This document shows positions 8,048 to 13,354 of a DNA stretch of 13,354 nucleotides, piece by piece (the stretch's first letter is position 1; the number at the start of each line of letters is the position of its first letter). This DNA is from Bordetella parapertussis (GTDB lineage: Bacteria > Pseudomonadota > Gammaproteobacteria > Burkholderiales > Burkholderiaceae_C), in contig CAMDIP010000020.1 in NCBI GenBank assembly GCA_945899335.1, positions 1 to 13,354 of the forward strand, given 5' to 3'. The translations under genes were made by a program, and so were the position numbers. The notes beneath the pieces were generated by a model, which did no database searches, had not been told where the DNA came from, and saw only the letters and a list, made by a program, of their open reading frames with translations.

Positions 8048-8315
8048 CCGTCATTGCGAGGAGCTGTCATTGCGAAACCGTAGGCTGAAGCAAACTGTCG
8101 GTGGGTCGCGCCACGCCATCTCGGGCGCCATGTCACAACCCTTAAATGACTCTAATTTATTCGTAAAAGTCTCTTGTCGATTAAGCCACCCCGCTGCGCT
8201 CGTGATAGCCTCGAACTTCTTCGCAAAGCGATGGTGAGAGGCGGCCGAGAGGACTGGGGTGGCTTAAAGAGATTGCTTAAGTGGATTGCTTCAGCCTACG
8301 GCTTCGCAATGACGG
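8048..8315. repeat. Nested inverted-repeat element (REP/MITE-like) between gcdH and aacS
   Basis: The 353-bp gap between the gcdH start and the aacS stop is mostly this element. A 28-bp arm at 8066-8093 (from GTCATTGCGAA to CTGAAGCAA) recurs inverted at 8286-8313 with one mismatch. The outer end CCGTCATTGCGA is present at 8048-8059 and inverted at 8304-8315, so the left side has two partial copies of the end. No transposase frame is present and no target duplication is obvious. Its CATTGCGA core resembles dispersed intergenic palindromes I recall from other bacterial genomes. An open frame crossing 8174-8623 is a shadow, not a gene. Confidence 0.75.
8181..8267. repeat. Inner stem of the nested element
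   Basis: TTAAGCCACCCC (8181-8192) is perfectly complementary to GGGGTGGCTTAA (8256-8267). Inside it are GCCTC (8208-8212) with GAGGC (8238-8242), and at the tip TCGC (8221-8224), AAA, GCGA (8228-8231). All are nested and centred on about 8225, so transcribed RNA of either strand could fold into one long interrupted stem. Confidence 0.75.
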
Positions 8316-8331
8316 CGATGCACCAACAAGA

Positions 8332-10416
8332 CTATGCCTTCGCCAAATGCCTTTTCGCCATCTCCACATACCAATCCAAGCAACCAGGGTTGGCCATGGC
8401 GTCTTTGTTCAGCACTTTTTCTAAAGGCTGGCCGAGCATCAGTTTCTTGATGGGCAGCTCTTGTTTTTTGCCCGAGAGGGTGCGCGGGATTTCAGCCACG
8501 TGGAACATCTCGTCAGGCACAAAGCGGGGGCTGAGCGCGGTGCGTATCGCACCACTCAAGCGCTGGCGCAAAGCGTCGTCCAAGGTCACGCCTTCACGCA
8601 GCACCACGAACAGCGGCATATAACTGTCTTTGCCTAAATACTCCAAGTCCACCACCATGCTGTCCATCACGTCGGGCAGGGCTTCGACAGCGCTGTACAG
8701 CTCGCTGGTGCCCATGCGCAAACCGTGGCGGTTGATGGTGGCGTCGCTGCGGCCATAAATAATGGCGCGGCCCTCGGGCGTGATCTTGAGCCAGTCGCCG
8801 TGTCGCCACACCGCACCCGCGTCAGCGCCAAGGTTGCCACCGCCTGGTTGTCTTCCCACCCCTGGTGGGTAGGTGTCGAAATAGCTGCCCAAATAACGCT
8901 GGTTCTCGGTGTCACCCCAAAAGAAGGGTGGCATACAAGGCAGTGGCTGGGTCACCACCAACTCGCCCACCTCGTCAATCACAGCTTGGCCTTGTTCGTT
9001 CCACGCCTCCACACTCACGCCCAACAAACGGCATTGCATTTCACCGGCCACCATGGGCAGGTCGCGCAAGCCGCCCACATAAGCGCCAGCGTCGGTACCG
9101 CCGGAAATATTGCACCACCATATGTCAGGCTTGCTCACCCCCGCTTTGGCATAGACGTTATGAAACTGGGTGGTGCCCCATTGCTGCACCTCGGCGCTCA
9201 AGGGCGAGCCGGTGGTGCCCAAGGCCCTCACCGTGTGCAGGCCGTGTATGGCGGATAAATCGGTACCCGCCTTCATGCAGTTGGCAAAGAAAGCCGCGCC
9301 GCCGCCAAAAAACGTCACACCCTCTTGTGCGGCGTAGCGCCACAACACGCCCCAGTCGGGTCGCTCTTTGGAACCGCCAGGGTTGCCGTCGTAAATCACG
9401 CAGGTGGTGCCACTGAGCAAACCGCTGAGCTGCGCATTCCACATCACCCATCCCGTAGAGGAGTACCACAGAAACTTCTCACCCCACGAATTCGGCTCAT
9501 AACTGCACGACACGTCGTAGTGCAAATTTTTATGCGCCATGCCGTTGAGCATGGTGCCGCCGTGGTCATGCACCAAGGGCTTGGGTAAGCCCGTCGTGCC
9601 GCTGGAATACACAATCCACAGCGGGTGGTTAAAGGGCATCCACAGAGGTTCAAACCCTTGGGTGGCCGCATCATTGCGTTGCATGATCTGACCCCAGTCG
9701 CTGCTGTTGTCAGGAACTGGCACGCCGCCTAAGTTTCGGTAGACCACCAAATGCTTCACGCTTGGCAAGGCGGCGCGTAATTCACTGACCACGCTGTGGC
9801 GCTCTAGGTCTTTGCCTCCGTAGGTCACGCCATCGATGGCGATCAACACCTTGGGGCTGATTTGCTTGAATCGGTCGAGTACCGCGTTGGTGCCCATGTC
9901 GGGGGCGCACACGCTCCAGATGCCGCCAACGCTGGTCACCGCCAAAAACGCCACCATGGTTTCGGCAATATTGGGCAAATAGGCAGCCACACGGTCGCCG
10001 GGCTGCACGCCTTGGGCCTGCAAATGCAAGGCGAGTGCCGCGACTTGGCGTTTTAGCTCAGGCCACGACATCTCACGACGCTGGCCGCGCTCATTGCTGC
10101 TGATGATGGCAGGCATCCCTGCGGCATGGGCAGCGTCCACATGGCGCAGCACCTGTTGGGCATAGTTCACTTGCGCGCCGACAAACCAGCGGGCACCCGG
10201 CATGGTGTTGCGCTCCAAAACACAGCTGTGCGGCGTGGGCGATTGAAGTTCTAGGTAGTCCCATGCCGACTGCCAAAAGTCCTCTAAGTGGGTGACCGAC
10301 CAACGCCACATGGCTTGGTAATCGTCAAACTGCAACTGGCGATGCTCGGCCAACCATTGCTGGTAAAGGCGCATTTGCGGAACGAAGGGGGGCGAGGCGC
10401 TGGCAGAGGTGTTCAT
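8332..10416 (-). CDS. aacS: Acetoacetyl-CoA synthetase (acetoacetate-CoA ligase)
   Basis: The cytoplasmic enzyme uses ATP to activate acetoacetate to acetoacetyl-CoA, linking ketone-body or PHB breakdown to CoA metabolism. The 694 residues fit the family (about 650-690). They contain the N-terminal ACAS_N-like part with NYAQQVLRH, the adenylation loop YSSGTTGLPKP (270-280) followed by LVHDHGG, WYSSTGWVMWN, GGTDAGAYVGG, WRHGDWLKITPEGRAIIYGRSDATINRHG and the C-terminal LSGKKQELPIKK. K650 is the expected catalytic lysine, a potential acetylation site. The LVHDHGG and FLWYSSTGW wording separates it from acetyl-CoA synthetase. ATG 10416 has no clear Shine-Dalgarno on the minus strand, but no better start exists. 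The thioesterase gene diverges only 44 bp away. The 3' end runs into the nested repeat, which may define the transcript end. Confidence 0.95.
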   Translation of the reverse strand: MNTSASASPPFVPQMRLYQQWLAEHRQLQFDDYQAMWRWSVTHLEDFWQSAWDYLELQSPTPHSCVLERNTMPGARWFVGAQVNYAQQVLRHVDAAHAAGMPAIISSNERGQRREMSWPELKRQVAALALHLQAQGVQPGDRVAAYLPNIAETMVAFLAVTSVGGIWSVCAPDMGTNAVLDRFKQISPKVLIAIDGVTYGGKDLERHSVVSELRAALPSVKHLVVYRNLGGVPVPDNSSDWGQIMQRNDAATQGFEPLWMPFNHPLWIVYSSGTTGLPKPLVHDHGGTMLNGMAHKNLHYDVSCSYEPNSWGEKFLWYSSTGWVMWNAQLSGLLSGTTCVIYDGNPGGSKERPDWGVLWRYAAQEGVTFFGGGAAFFANCMKAGTDLSAIHGLHTVRALGTTGSPLSAEVQQWGTTQFHNVYAKAGVSKPDIWWCNISGGTDAGAYVGGLRDLPMVAGEMQCRLLGVSVEAWNEQGQAVIDEVGELVVTQPLPCMPPFFWGDTENQRYLGSYFDTYPPGVGRQPGGGNLGADAGAVWRHGDWLKITPEGRAIIYGRSDATINRHGLRMGTSELYSAVEALPDVMDSMVVDLEYLGKDSYMPLFVVLREGVTLDDALRQRLSGAIRTALSPRFVPDEMFHVAEIPRTLSGKKQELPIKKLMLGQPLEKVLNKDAMANPGCLDWYVEMAKRHLAKA

Positions 10417-10460
10417 GGCTACTAAGATGTGGCTTTGTTTTGAATGAGACCCGCATTGTC
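10417..10460. promoter_or_regulatory. Compact 44-bp divergent start region (aacS / thioesterase)
   Basis: Two divergent ATG starts (10416 minus, 10461 plus) leave only 44 bp. Any promoters must overlap each other or reach into the opposite gene. I see no confident -35/-10 pair in this stretch on either strand and no good ribosome-binding sites. Confidence 0.4.
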
Positions 10461-10883
10461 ATGGCAATTTGGACCAAGCCCATCAGCACCGACATACTGA
10501 CCACCACCCACATTGCCACCGCTGCCGAGCGACTGGGCATCGAGTTCATCGAAATTGGGCCCGACTTCATACGCGGGCGCATTCCGGTGGATGAGCGCAC
10601 CACGCAACCCTATGGTGTGATCCACGGGGGATCCAGCGTCATGCTGGCCGAGACCTTGGGCTCGTGCGGCGCGGACTATTCCACGCCCATCGGGCACCGC
10701 ATCGTCGGCTTGGACATCAACGCCAACCACATCAGAGGCGTGGCCGAGGGCTGGGTCAATGGCATTGCGCGGCCGGTACACATTGGGCGCAGTACGCAGG
10801 TGTGGCAAATCGACATGACCGATGACCAAGGCCGCACCTCCTGCGTCTCGCGCCTGACCTTGTCGGTATTAGCCCCGCGCTAA
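10461..10883 (+). CDS. Hotdog-fold acyl-CoA thioesterase (PaaI/YdiI-like)
   Basis: This 140-residue single hotdog domain resembles the YdiI/MenI and EntH thioesterases: it starts MAIW like YdiI MIW, then VDERTTQPYGVIHGGSSVMLAETLGS and GLDINANHIRGV, with RPVHIGRSTQVWQIDM towards the end. E64 in LAETLGS is the expected catalytic base (YdiI E63) and H55 in the IHGG loop positions the thioester. Such enzymes hydrolyse aryl- or acyl-CoAs as tetramers in the cytoplasm. The natural substrate cannot be read here. Nothing in the window indicates menaquinone synthesis, and the divergent aacS suggests CoA-ester salvage (inference). The frame extends to TTG 10440, but ATG 10461 matches the family start. 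Confidence 0.88.
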   Translation: MAIWTKPISTDILTTTHIATAAERLGIEFIEIGPDFIRGRIPVDERTTQPYGVIHGGSSVMLAETLGSCGADYSTPIGHRIVGLDINANHIRGVAEGWVNGIARPVHIGRSTQVWQIDMTDDQGRTSCVSRLTLSVLAPR

Positions 10884-10971
10884 ATCCCCGAGTACTTTCA
10901 AACCTTTAGTTTGTAAGGCTTTTGCGTTTTGGCAAGTTGTGTGATTATTCTTTTTTAAAGGAATTTTTCCC

Positions 10972-11307
10972 ATGATCAAGCCCGTCATTTTGAGTCTTTG
11001 CCTCAGCCCCTTGTGGGTGTTTGCGCAAGACGATGCCATGCGATTAGCCAAAGAAAAGGCCTGCCTTGGCTGCCACAGCATTGACCAACACACCATGGCG
11101 GTACCTTCATACGAAAAAATTGCCGAAAAGTACCGTGGCGACCCAGGCGCTGTGGCCTACCTGTCCGAAAAAATCCGTAATGGCGGCAAAGGCGTATGGG
11201 GCGGCGGTGGACGCAGCCTCATGCCGGCGTTTTTAAACCTGAGCAAAGAAGAAATCCGCTTGCTGGTGGACTGGATCTTGGCCATGAAAGAGACGCCGCC
11301 GACCTAA
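10972..11307 (+). CDS. Small periplasmic class I c-type cytochrome (c551/c552-like)
   Basis: The 111-residue precursor has a signal peptide with likely cleavage after VFA (residue 18). The haem-binding CLGCH motif (C31, C34, H35) lies close to the mature N terminus, and M84 in SLMPAF is the axial methionine; PAFxNLSxEE and a closing helix RLLVDWILAM are typical of the c551/c8 group. A mature mass near 10 kDa implies a soluble electron shuttle in the periplasm, for example to a terminal oxidase or another reductase. AAAGGAA (10957-10963) lies about 9 bases before ATG 10972. The gene is 88 bp after the thioesterase and may have its own promoter (weak TTGCGT 10922-10927 and TATTCT 10946-10951, 18-bp spacer). 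Its TAA interlocks with the stop of the convergent DUF333-like gene. Confidence 0.93.
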   Translation: MIKPVILSLCLSPLWVFAQDDAMRLAKEKACLGCHSIDQHTMAVPSYEKIAEKYRGDPGAVAYLSEKIRNGGKGVWGGGGRSLMPAFLNLSKEEIRLLVDWILAMKETPPT

Positions 11308-11534
11308 GTGCTTTTTTTGCCTTTGGGCGCTTCGTTACCGTCCTCGGGCTTTTTCTTTGCTGGGCATTCGCCCCTGAAAAATTCCCATTCATCGCAGACC
11401 ACGCCGGAGGGCAGGGTGCACATCCCTTGCTCGCCTTTGTCGCTTTGCACAAAGGTCAGTGTGCCCCCCGCTCGGGTACAAGCGGCAGAGGCGGGGTTGG
11501 CCATGGCCAAAAGCAAGCTGAGTTCGATCAACAT
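11304..11534 (-). CDS. Small secreted cysteine-rich protein, DUF333-like
   Basis: The protein has 76 residues from ATG 11534. A signal peptide ending NPASA is followed by CTRAGGTLTFVQ, then GEQGMCTLPSGVVCDEWEFFRGEC. The spacing C-x-GG...G-x-x-C-x-LP-x-G-x-x-C-x-EW-x-x-x-x-G-x-C is the DUF333 (putative hemolysin-type lipoprotein) pattern, with C19, C39, C47 and C57 suited to two disulfides in the periplasm. Function is unknown. The residue before the first cysteine is not a canonical lipobox, so a soluble protein is more likely than a lipoprotein. The 19-residue tail after the last cysteine is rich in lysine and proline. It follows the adenosyltransferase gene by 10 bp and is probably in its operon. 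A longer frame from 11591 would overlap that gene and lacks support. Confidence 0.82.
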   Translation of the reverse strand: MLIELSLLLAMANPASAACTRAGGTLTFVQSDKGEQGMCTLPSGVVCDEWEFFRGECPAKKKPEDGNEAPKGKKST

Positions 11535-11544
11535 GGTTGGGCTT

Positions 11545-12111
11545 TCAGGGCTTTTCAGCCTCGGCCAAGCGCTGGCTCTTCCAGTACACATCGTCGCCGC
11601 CGTTCATGCGGTTGAGCACACGGGCCAACACAAACATCAGGTCAGATAAACGGTTGAGGTACTGGCGCGGCGTGTCGTTCAAGGCTTCTTCGGCGCCCAA
11701 AGCCACCACCGCACGTTCAGCGCGGCGTGCCACGGTGCGGCAGACATGCGCCAGCGACGCGGCCCGCGAACCGGCGGGCAAGATGAACTCTTGCAACTTG
11801 GGCAAAGCTGCGTTGTGCTCGGCAAGCGCTGCGTCCAAGGCCAACACGGCTTCGGCTTTGAGCAACTCAAAGCCTGGGATGCTCAGCTCGCCCCCGAGGT
11901 TGAACAACTGCTGCTGCACCTCGATCAACAGCGCTCGCAAAGCGTCGGGCATGTCTTCACACAGCAACACCCCAATGTGCGAGTTGAGTTCATCGACCTC
12001 GCCCATGGCATGTACGCGCAAGCTGTTTTTACTGACGCGACGGTTGTCGCCCAAGCCGGTGGTGCCATCGTCGCCGGTACGCGTAGCAATTTGTGTGAGT
12101 CGATTCGCCAT
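11545..12111 (-). CDS. PduO-type ATP:cob(I)alamin adenosyltransferase
   Basis: This trimeric cytoplasmic enzyme moves the adenosyl group of ATP to cob(I)alamin, making the coenzyme for B12-dependent mutases. The 188 residues show the family landmarks: TRTGDDGTTGL (10-20) in the N-terminal ATP loop, GEVDELNSHIG (37-47), VARRAERAV (127-135) and LNRLSDLMFVLAR (152-164), with a tryptophan in YWK near the end. ATG 12111 has AGGGA 8 bases upstream on the minus strand. The window holds no other cobalamin or methylmalonyl-CoA mutase genes, so the enzyme appears here without its client. It is followed by the DUF333-like gene, with no functional link known to me. Its start diverges from ltnD. Confidence 0.94.
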   Translation of the reverse strand: MANRLTQIATRTGDDGTTGLGDNRRVSKNSLRVHAMGEVDELNSHIGVLLCEDMPDALRALLIEVQQQLFNLGGELSIPGFELLKAEAVLALDAALAEHNAALPKLQEFILPAGSRAASLAHVCRTVARRAERAVVALGAEEALNDTPRQYLNRLSDLMFVLARVLNRMNGGDDVYWKSQRLAEAEKP

Positions 12112-12190
12112 GTTTCTTGTCCCTGAGGTTGCCCGTATTCTCTCAGCACTGGCGCAACTCGGCTACGCTTGGGGTTTTCAGGAGCGGCAG

Positions 12191-13087
12191 ATGCTGACGG
12201 TGAAACAGGTTGGGGTGGTCGGTTTGGGTGCCATGGGACAAGGCATGGCCGGCAGTTTGCGCCGCGCCGGTTTCGAGGTGCATGTGTGCGACGCTCGCCC
12301 AGGTGTGGCCGAGGCGTTTGCCGCGCTTGGCGGTGTGGCCTGCGCCACCCCCGCCGAAGTGGCGAAGTCCTGCCAAGTGCTGGTCAGCGTGGTGGTGAAT
12401 GCGGCTCAAACCGAGGAGGTGCTGTTTGGCCCGCAAGGCGCAGTGGCCTCCATGGCCAAAGACAGCGTGTTTGTCATGTGCTCGACCGTGGACCCCAACT
12501 GGTCTGTGGCGCTGGAAGCGCGGTTGGAGGCCTTAGGTCTGCTGTATGTTGATGCACCCATCTCGGGTGGCGCGGCAAAGGCTGCCAGCGGCCAAATGAC
12601 CATGATGACCGCGGGCAAACCCGCGGCCTATGCGCTGGCCGAGCCGGTGTTGAACGCCATGGCCGCCTCGGTTTACAAGCTGGGCGACAGCGCGGGTGCG
12701 GGCAGCAAAGTCAAGATTATCAACCAACTGCTGGCAGGTGTGCACATCGCCGCCGCCGCCGAAGCGATGGCGCTGGGCTTGCGCGAAGGCGTAGAGCCCG
12801 CGGCTTTGTACGAGGTCATCACCCACAGCGCGGGCAACAGCTGGATGTTCGAGAACCGCATGGCCCATGTGCTGGCGGGCGACTACACACCGCTGTCGGC
12901 GGTGGATATTTTTGTCAAAGACTTGGGCTTGGTTTTGGACATGGCACGGGCGAGCAAATTTCCCCTGCCACTTTCGAGCACCGCGCATCAAATGTTCATG
13001 CAAGCCAGCACCGCCGGCTTTGCCAAAGAAGACGACAGCGCGGTTATCAAGATCTTCCCAGGCATTGGGCTGCCCGTAAAAAAATAA
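12191..13087 (+). CDS. ltnD: NAD-dependent hydroxyacid dehydrogenase, L-threonate dehydrogenase-like
   Basis: The 298-residue protein belongs to the 3-hydroxyisobutyrate dehydrogenase (beta-HAD) family. It has a Rossmann loop VGLGAMGQGMA (10-20), substrate loop DAPISGGAAKAASG (121-134), catalytic K175 in KVKIINQ, and a C-terminal segment with GNSWMFENR, GDYTPLSAVDIFVKDLGLV and KEDDSAVIKIFPGI that I recall from LtnD. LtnD oxidises L-threonate to 2-oxo-tetronate; the usual otnK, otnC and otnI partners are not visible, so another tartronate- or hydroxyisobutyrate-like substrate remains possible. AGGAG (12180-12184) lies 6 bases before ATG 12191. The frame is open much further upstream, and an in-frame ATG at 12110 interlocks with the adenosyltransferase start, but it has no ribosome site and the family N terminus fits 12191. 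Confidence 0.88.
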   Translation: MLTVKQVGVVGLGAMGQGMAGSLRRAGFEVHVCDARPGVAEAFAALGGVACATPAEVAKSCQVLVSVVVNAAQTEEVLFGPQGAVASMAKDSVFVMCSTVDPNWSVALEARLEALGLLYVDAPISGGAAKAASGQMTMMTAGKPAAYALAEPVLNAMAASVYKLGDSAGAGSKVKIINQLLAGVHIAAAAEAMALGLREGVEPAALYEVITHSAGNSWMFENRMAHVLAGDYTPLSAVDIFVKDLGLVLDMARASKFPLPLSSTAHQMFMQASTAGFAKEDDSAVIKIFPGIGLPVKK

Positions 13088-13110
13088 TTGTTTTTGATTT
13101 CCAGGACCCG

Positions 13111-13134
13111 TGCCCATCCCTCATGAGGGCGGCA
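13111..13134 (+). terminator. Stem-loop after ltnD, possible terminator without T run
   Basis: CCCTCATGAGGG (13118-13129) is a perfect 12-bp palindrome, extended after an asymmetric internal loop by TGCC (13111-13114) and GGCA (13131-13134). The bases after it are AAAACC, so an intrinsic terminator is not well supported. It sits 24 bp past the ltnD stop. Confidence 0.4.
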
Positions 13135-13226
13135 AAACCAGCATTTATTTGCATATGAGCGCACAAATCGGCTTATGGCCCTGAGCGCTTAAGCCTGCAC
13201 TTAGGAGAGACACGAGACTGGGCTTC

Positions 13227-13241
13227 TTGCATAGAATGCAA
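13227..13241. promoter_or_regulatory. Perfect 6-3-6 palindrome, candidate operator of the FAD oxidase gene
   Basis: TTGCAT (13227-13232), AGA, ATGCAA (13236-13241). The half-site also occurs as ATTTGCAT at 13147-13154. A -10-like TAGAAT (13232-13237) lies inside the palindrome, so a bound dimer would block the promoter; a matching -35 is weak (GAGACA 13207-13212, 19-bp spacer). Another imperfect hairpin, GGCTTA 13170-13175 with TAAGCC 13190-13195, lies upstream. The size and symmetry suit a dimeric regulator such as a GntR-type protein (inference); no regulator gene is visible. Confidence 0.5.
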
Positions 13242-13260
13242 ATCTCAAGGAGAAGCCGCC

Positions 13261-13354
13261 ATGAATGCACCCACCGCCGTCCAACATTTGATCCCCGAGG
13301 TGAACCAGCGCGAGGTTCCCGCTGCGCTGATCGCCGAGCTCAAAGCCCACTTTG
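13261..13354 (+). CDS. N-terminal fragment of a probable FAD-linked oxidase (GlcD/D-lactate dehydrogenase-like)
   Basis: Only 31 complete codons are present. ATG 13261 is preceded by AAGGAG (13247-13252) with 8 bases between, a convincing start. The residues (MNAPTAVQHLIPEV, then REVPAALIAELKAHF) resemble, from memory, the leader of FAD-binding oxidases in Comamonadaceae in which an amphipathic helix precedes the FAD-binding region. No catalytic motif is inside the window, so the assignment is tentative. Such an enzyme would oxidise a 2-hydroxyacid such as D-lactate or glycolate, which would fit the upstream hydroxyacid dehydrogenase. Confidence 0.45.
   Translation, partial: MNAPTAVQHLIPEVNQREVPAALIAELKAHF

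Noticed and set aside
8048..8315. CRISPR array
   Set aside because: The repeats are inverted and few, without regular spacers or nearby cas genes.
8174..8623. Plus-strand open frame of 149 codons over the repeat and the aacS 3' end
   Set aside because: It crosses inverted-repeat DNA and the antisense of a well-supported aacS gene; its composition looks like a shadow frame and no family is recognisable.
8725..9258. Plus-strand open frames opposite aacS
   Set aside because: Antisense to conserved ligase motifs; no ribosome site or family resemblance.
10884..10971. Terminator or small gene between the thioesterase and cytochrome genes
   Set aside because: Only a 4-bp stem (CCTT/AAGG) precedes scattered T residues, and no frame with a start signal is present.
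11537..12190. In-frame upstream extension of ltnD (open for 218 codons before ATG 12191)
   Set aside because: It runs antisense through the adenosyltransferase gene, lacks a ribosome site, and the family N terminus with its Rossmann loop fits ATG 12191, which has AGGAG at ideal spacing. The ATG at 12110 is likewise unsupported.

Overview
The window looks like chromosomal DNA of a betaproteobacterium in the Burkholderiales, most probably family Comamonadaceae (Limnohabitans/Rhodoferax-like). This rests on moderately high G+C, the protein sequences (a fused malic enzyme, GcdH, acetoacetyl-CoA synthetase, PduO-type adenosyltransferase) and the murU-pepP adjacency. The genus is an inference from memory of these families, not a search result. 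Thirteen protein-coding genes are supported, two of them cut by the window edges. They are densely packed housekeeping and central-carbon genes. I see no phage, transposase, CRISPR, rRNA or tRNA gene, and no clear candidate for a new multi-gene system.

Layout. 1-2480 (+): the 3' end of a MurU-type nucleotidyltransferase, aminopeptidase P (pepP), and a small exported protein that looks like an outer-membrane beta-barrel. 2550-4871 (+): maeB, a malic enzyme fused to a phosphotransacetylase-like domain. 4872-5629 (+): a promoter, a structured leader and an orphan barstar-family gene. 5626-7978 (-): gcdH followed after 7 bp by mnmA, which meets the barstar gene tail to tail with interlocked stop codons. 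A strong terminator hairpin lies inside the last codons of mnmA. 7979-8331: the only sizeable gene-free stretch, filled mostly by a roughly 270-bp nested inverted-repeat element. 8332-10416 (-): aacS. 10461-11307 (+): a hotdog thioesterase divergent from aacS, then a small periplasmic cytochrome c. 11304-12111 (-): PduO-type cobalamin adenosyltransferase and a secreted DUF333-like protein, the latter interlocked with the cytochrome stop codon. 12191-13087 (+): an L-threonate-dehydrogenase-like enzyme. 13261-end (+): the start of a probable FAD-linked oxidase, preceded by a perfect 6-3-6 palindrome.

Functional picture. Several genes feed acetyl-CoA and C4 metabolism. GcdH takes glutaryl-CoA (lysine/tryptophan/aromatic breakdown) to crotonyl-CoA, AacS activates acetoacetate, MaeB turns malate into pyruvate plus NADPH, and the hotdog thioesterase may hydrolyse acyl-CoAs. 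LtnD and the FAD oxidase suggest sugar-acid or hydroxyacid oxidation. PepP, MnmA, MurU and PduO-type Atr are maintenance functions. Points deserving a second look are architectural: two convergent pairs with 4-bp interlocked stops, a terminator that doubles as coding sequence, the nested repeat, an mnmA with no ATG or GTG start, and a possibly leaderless pepP.
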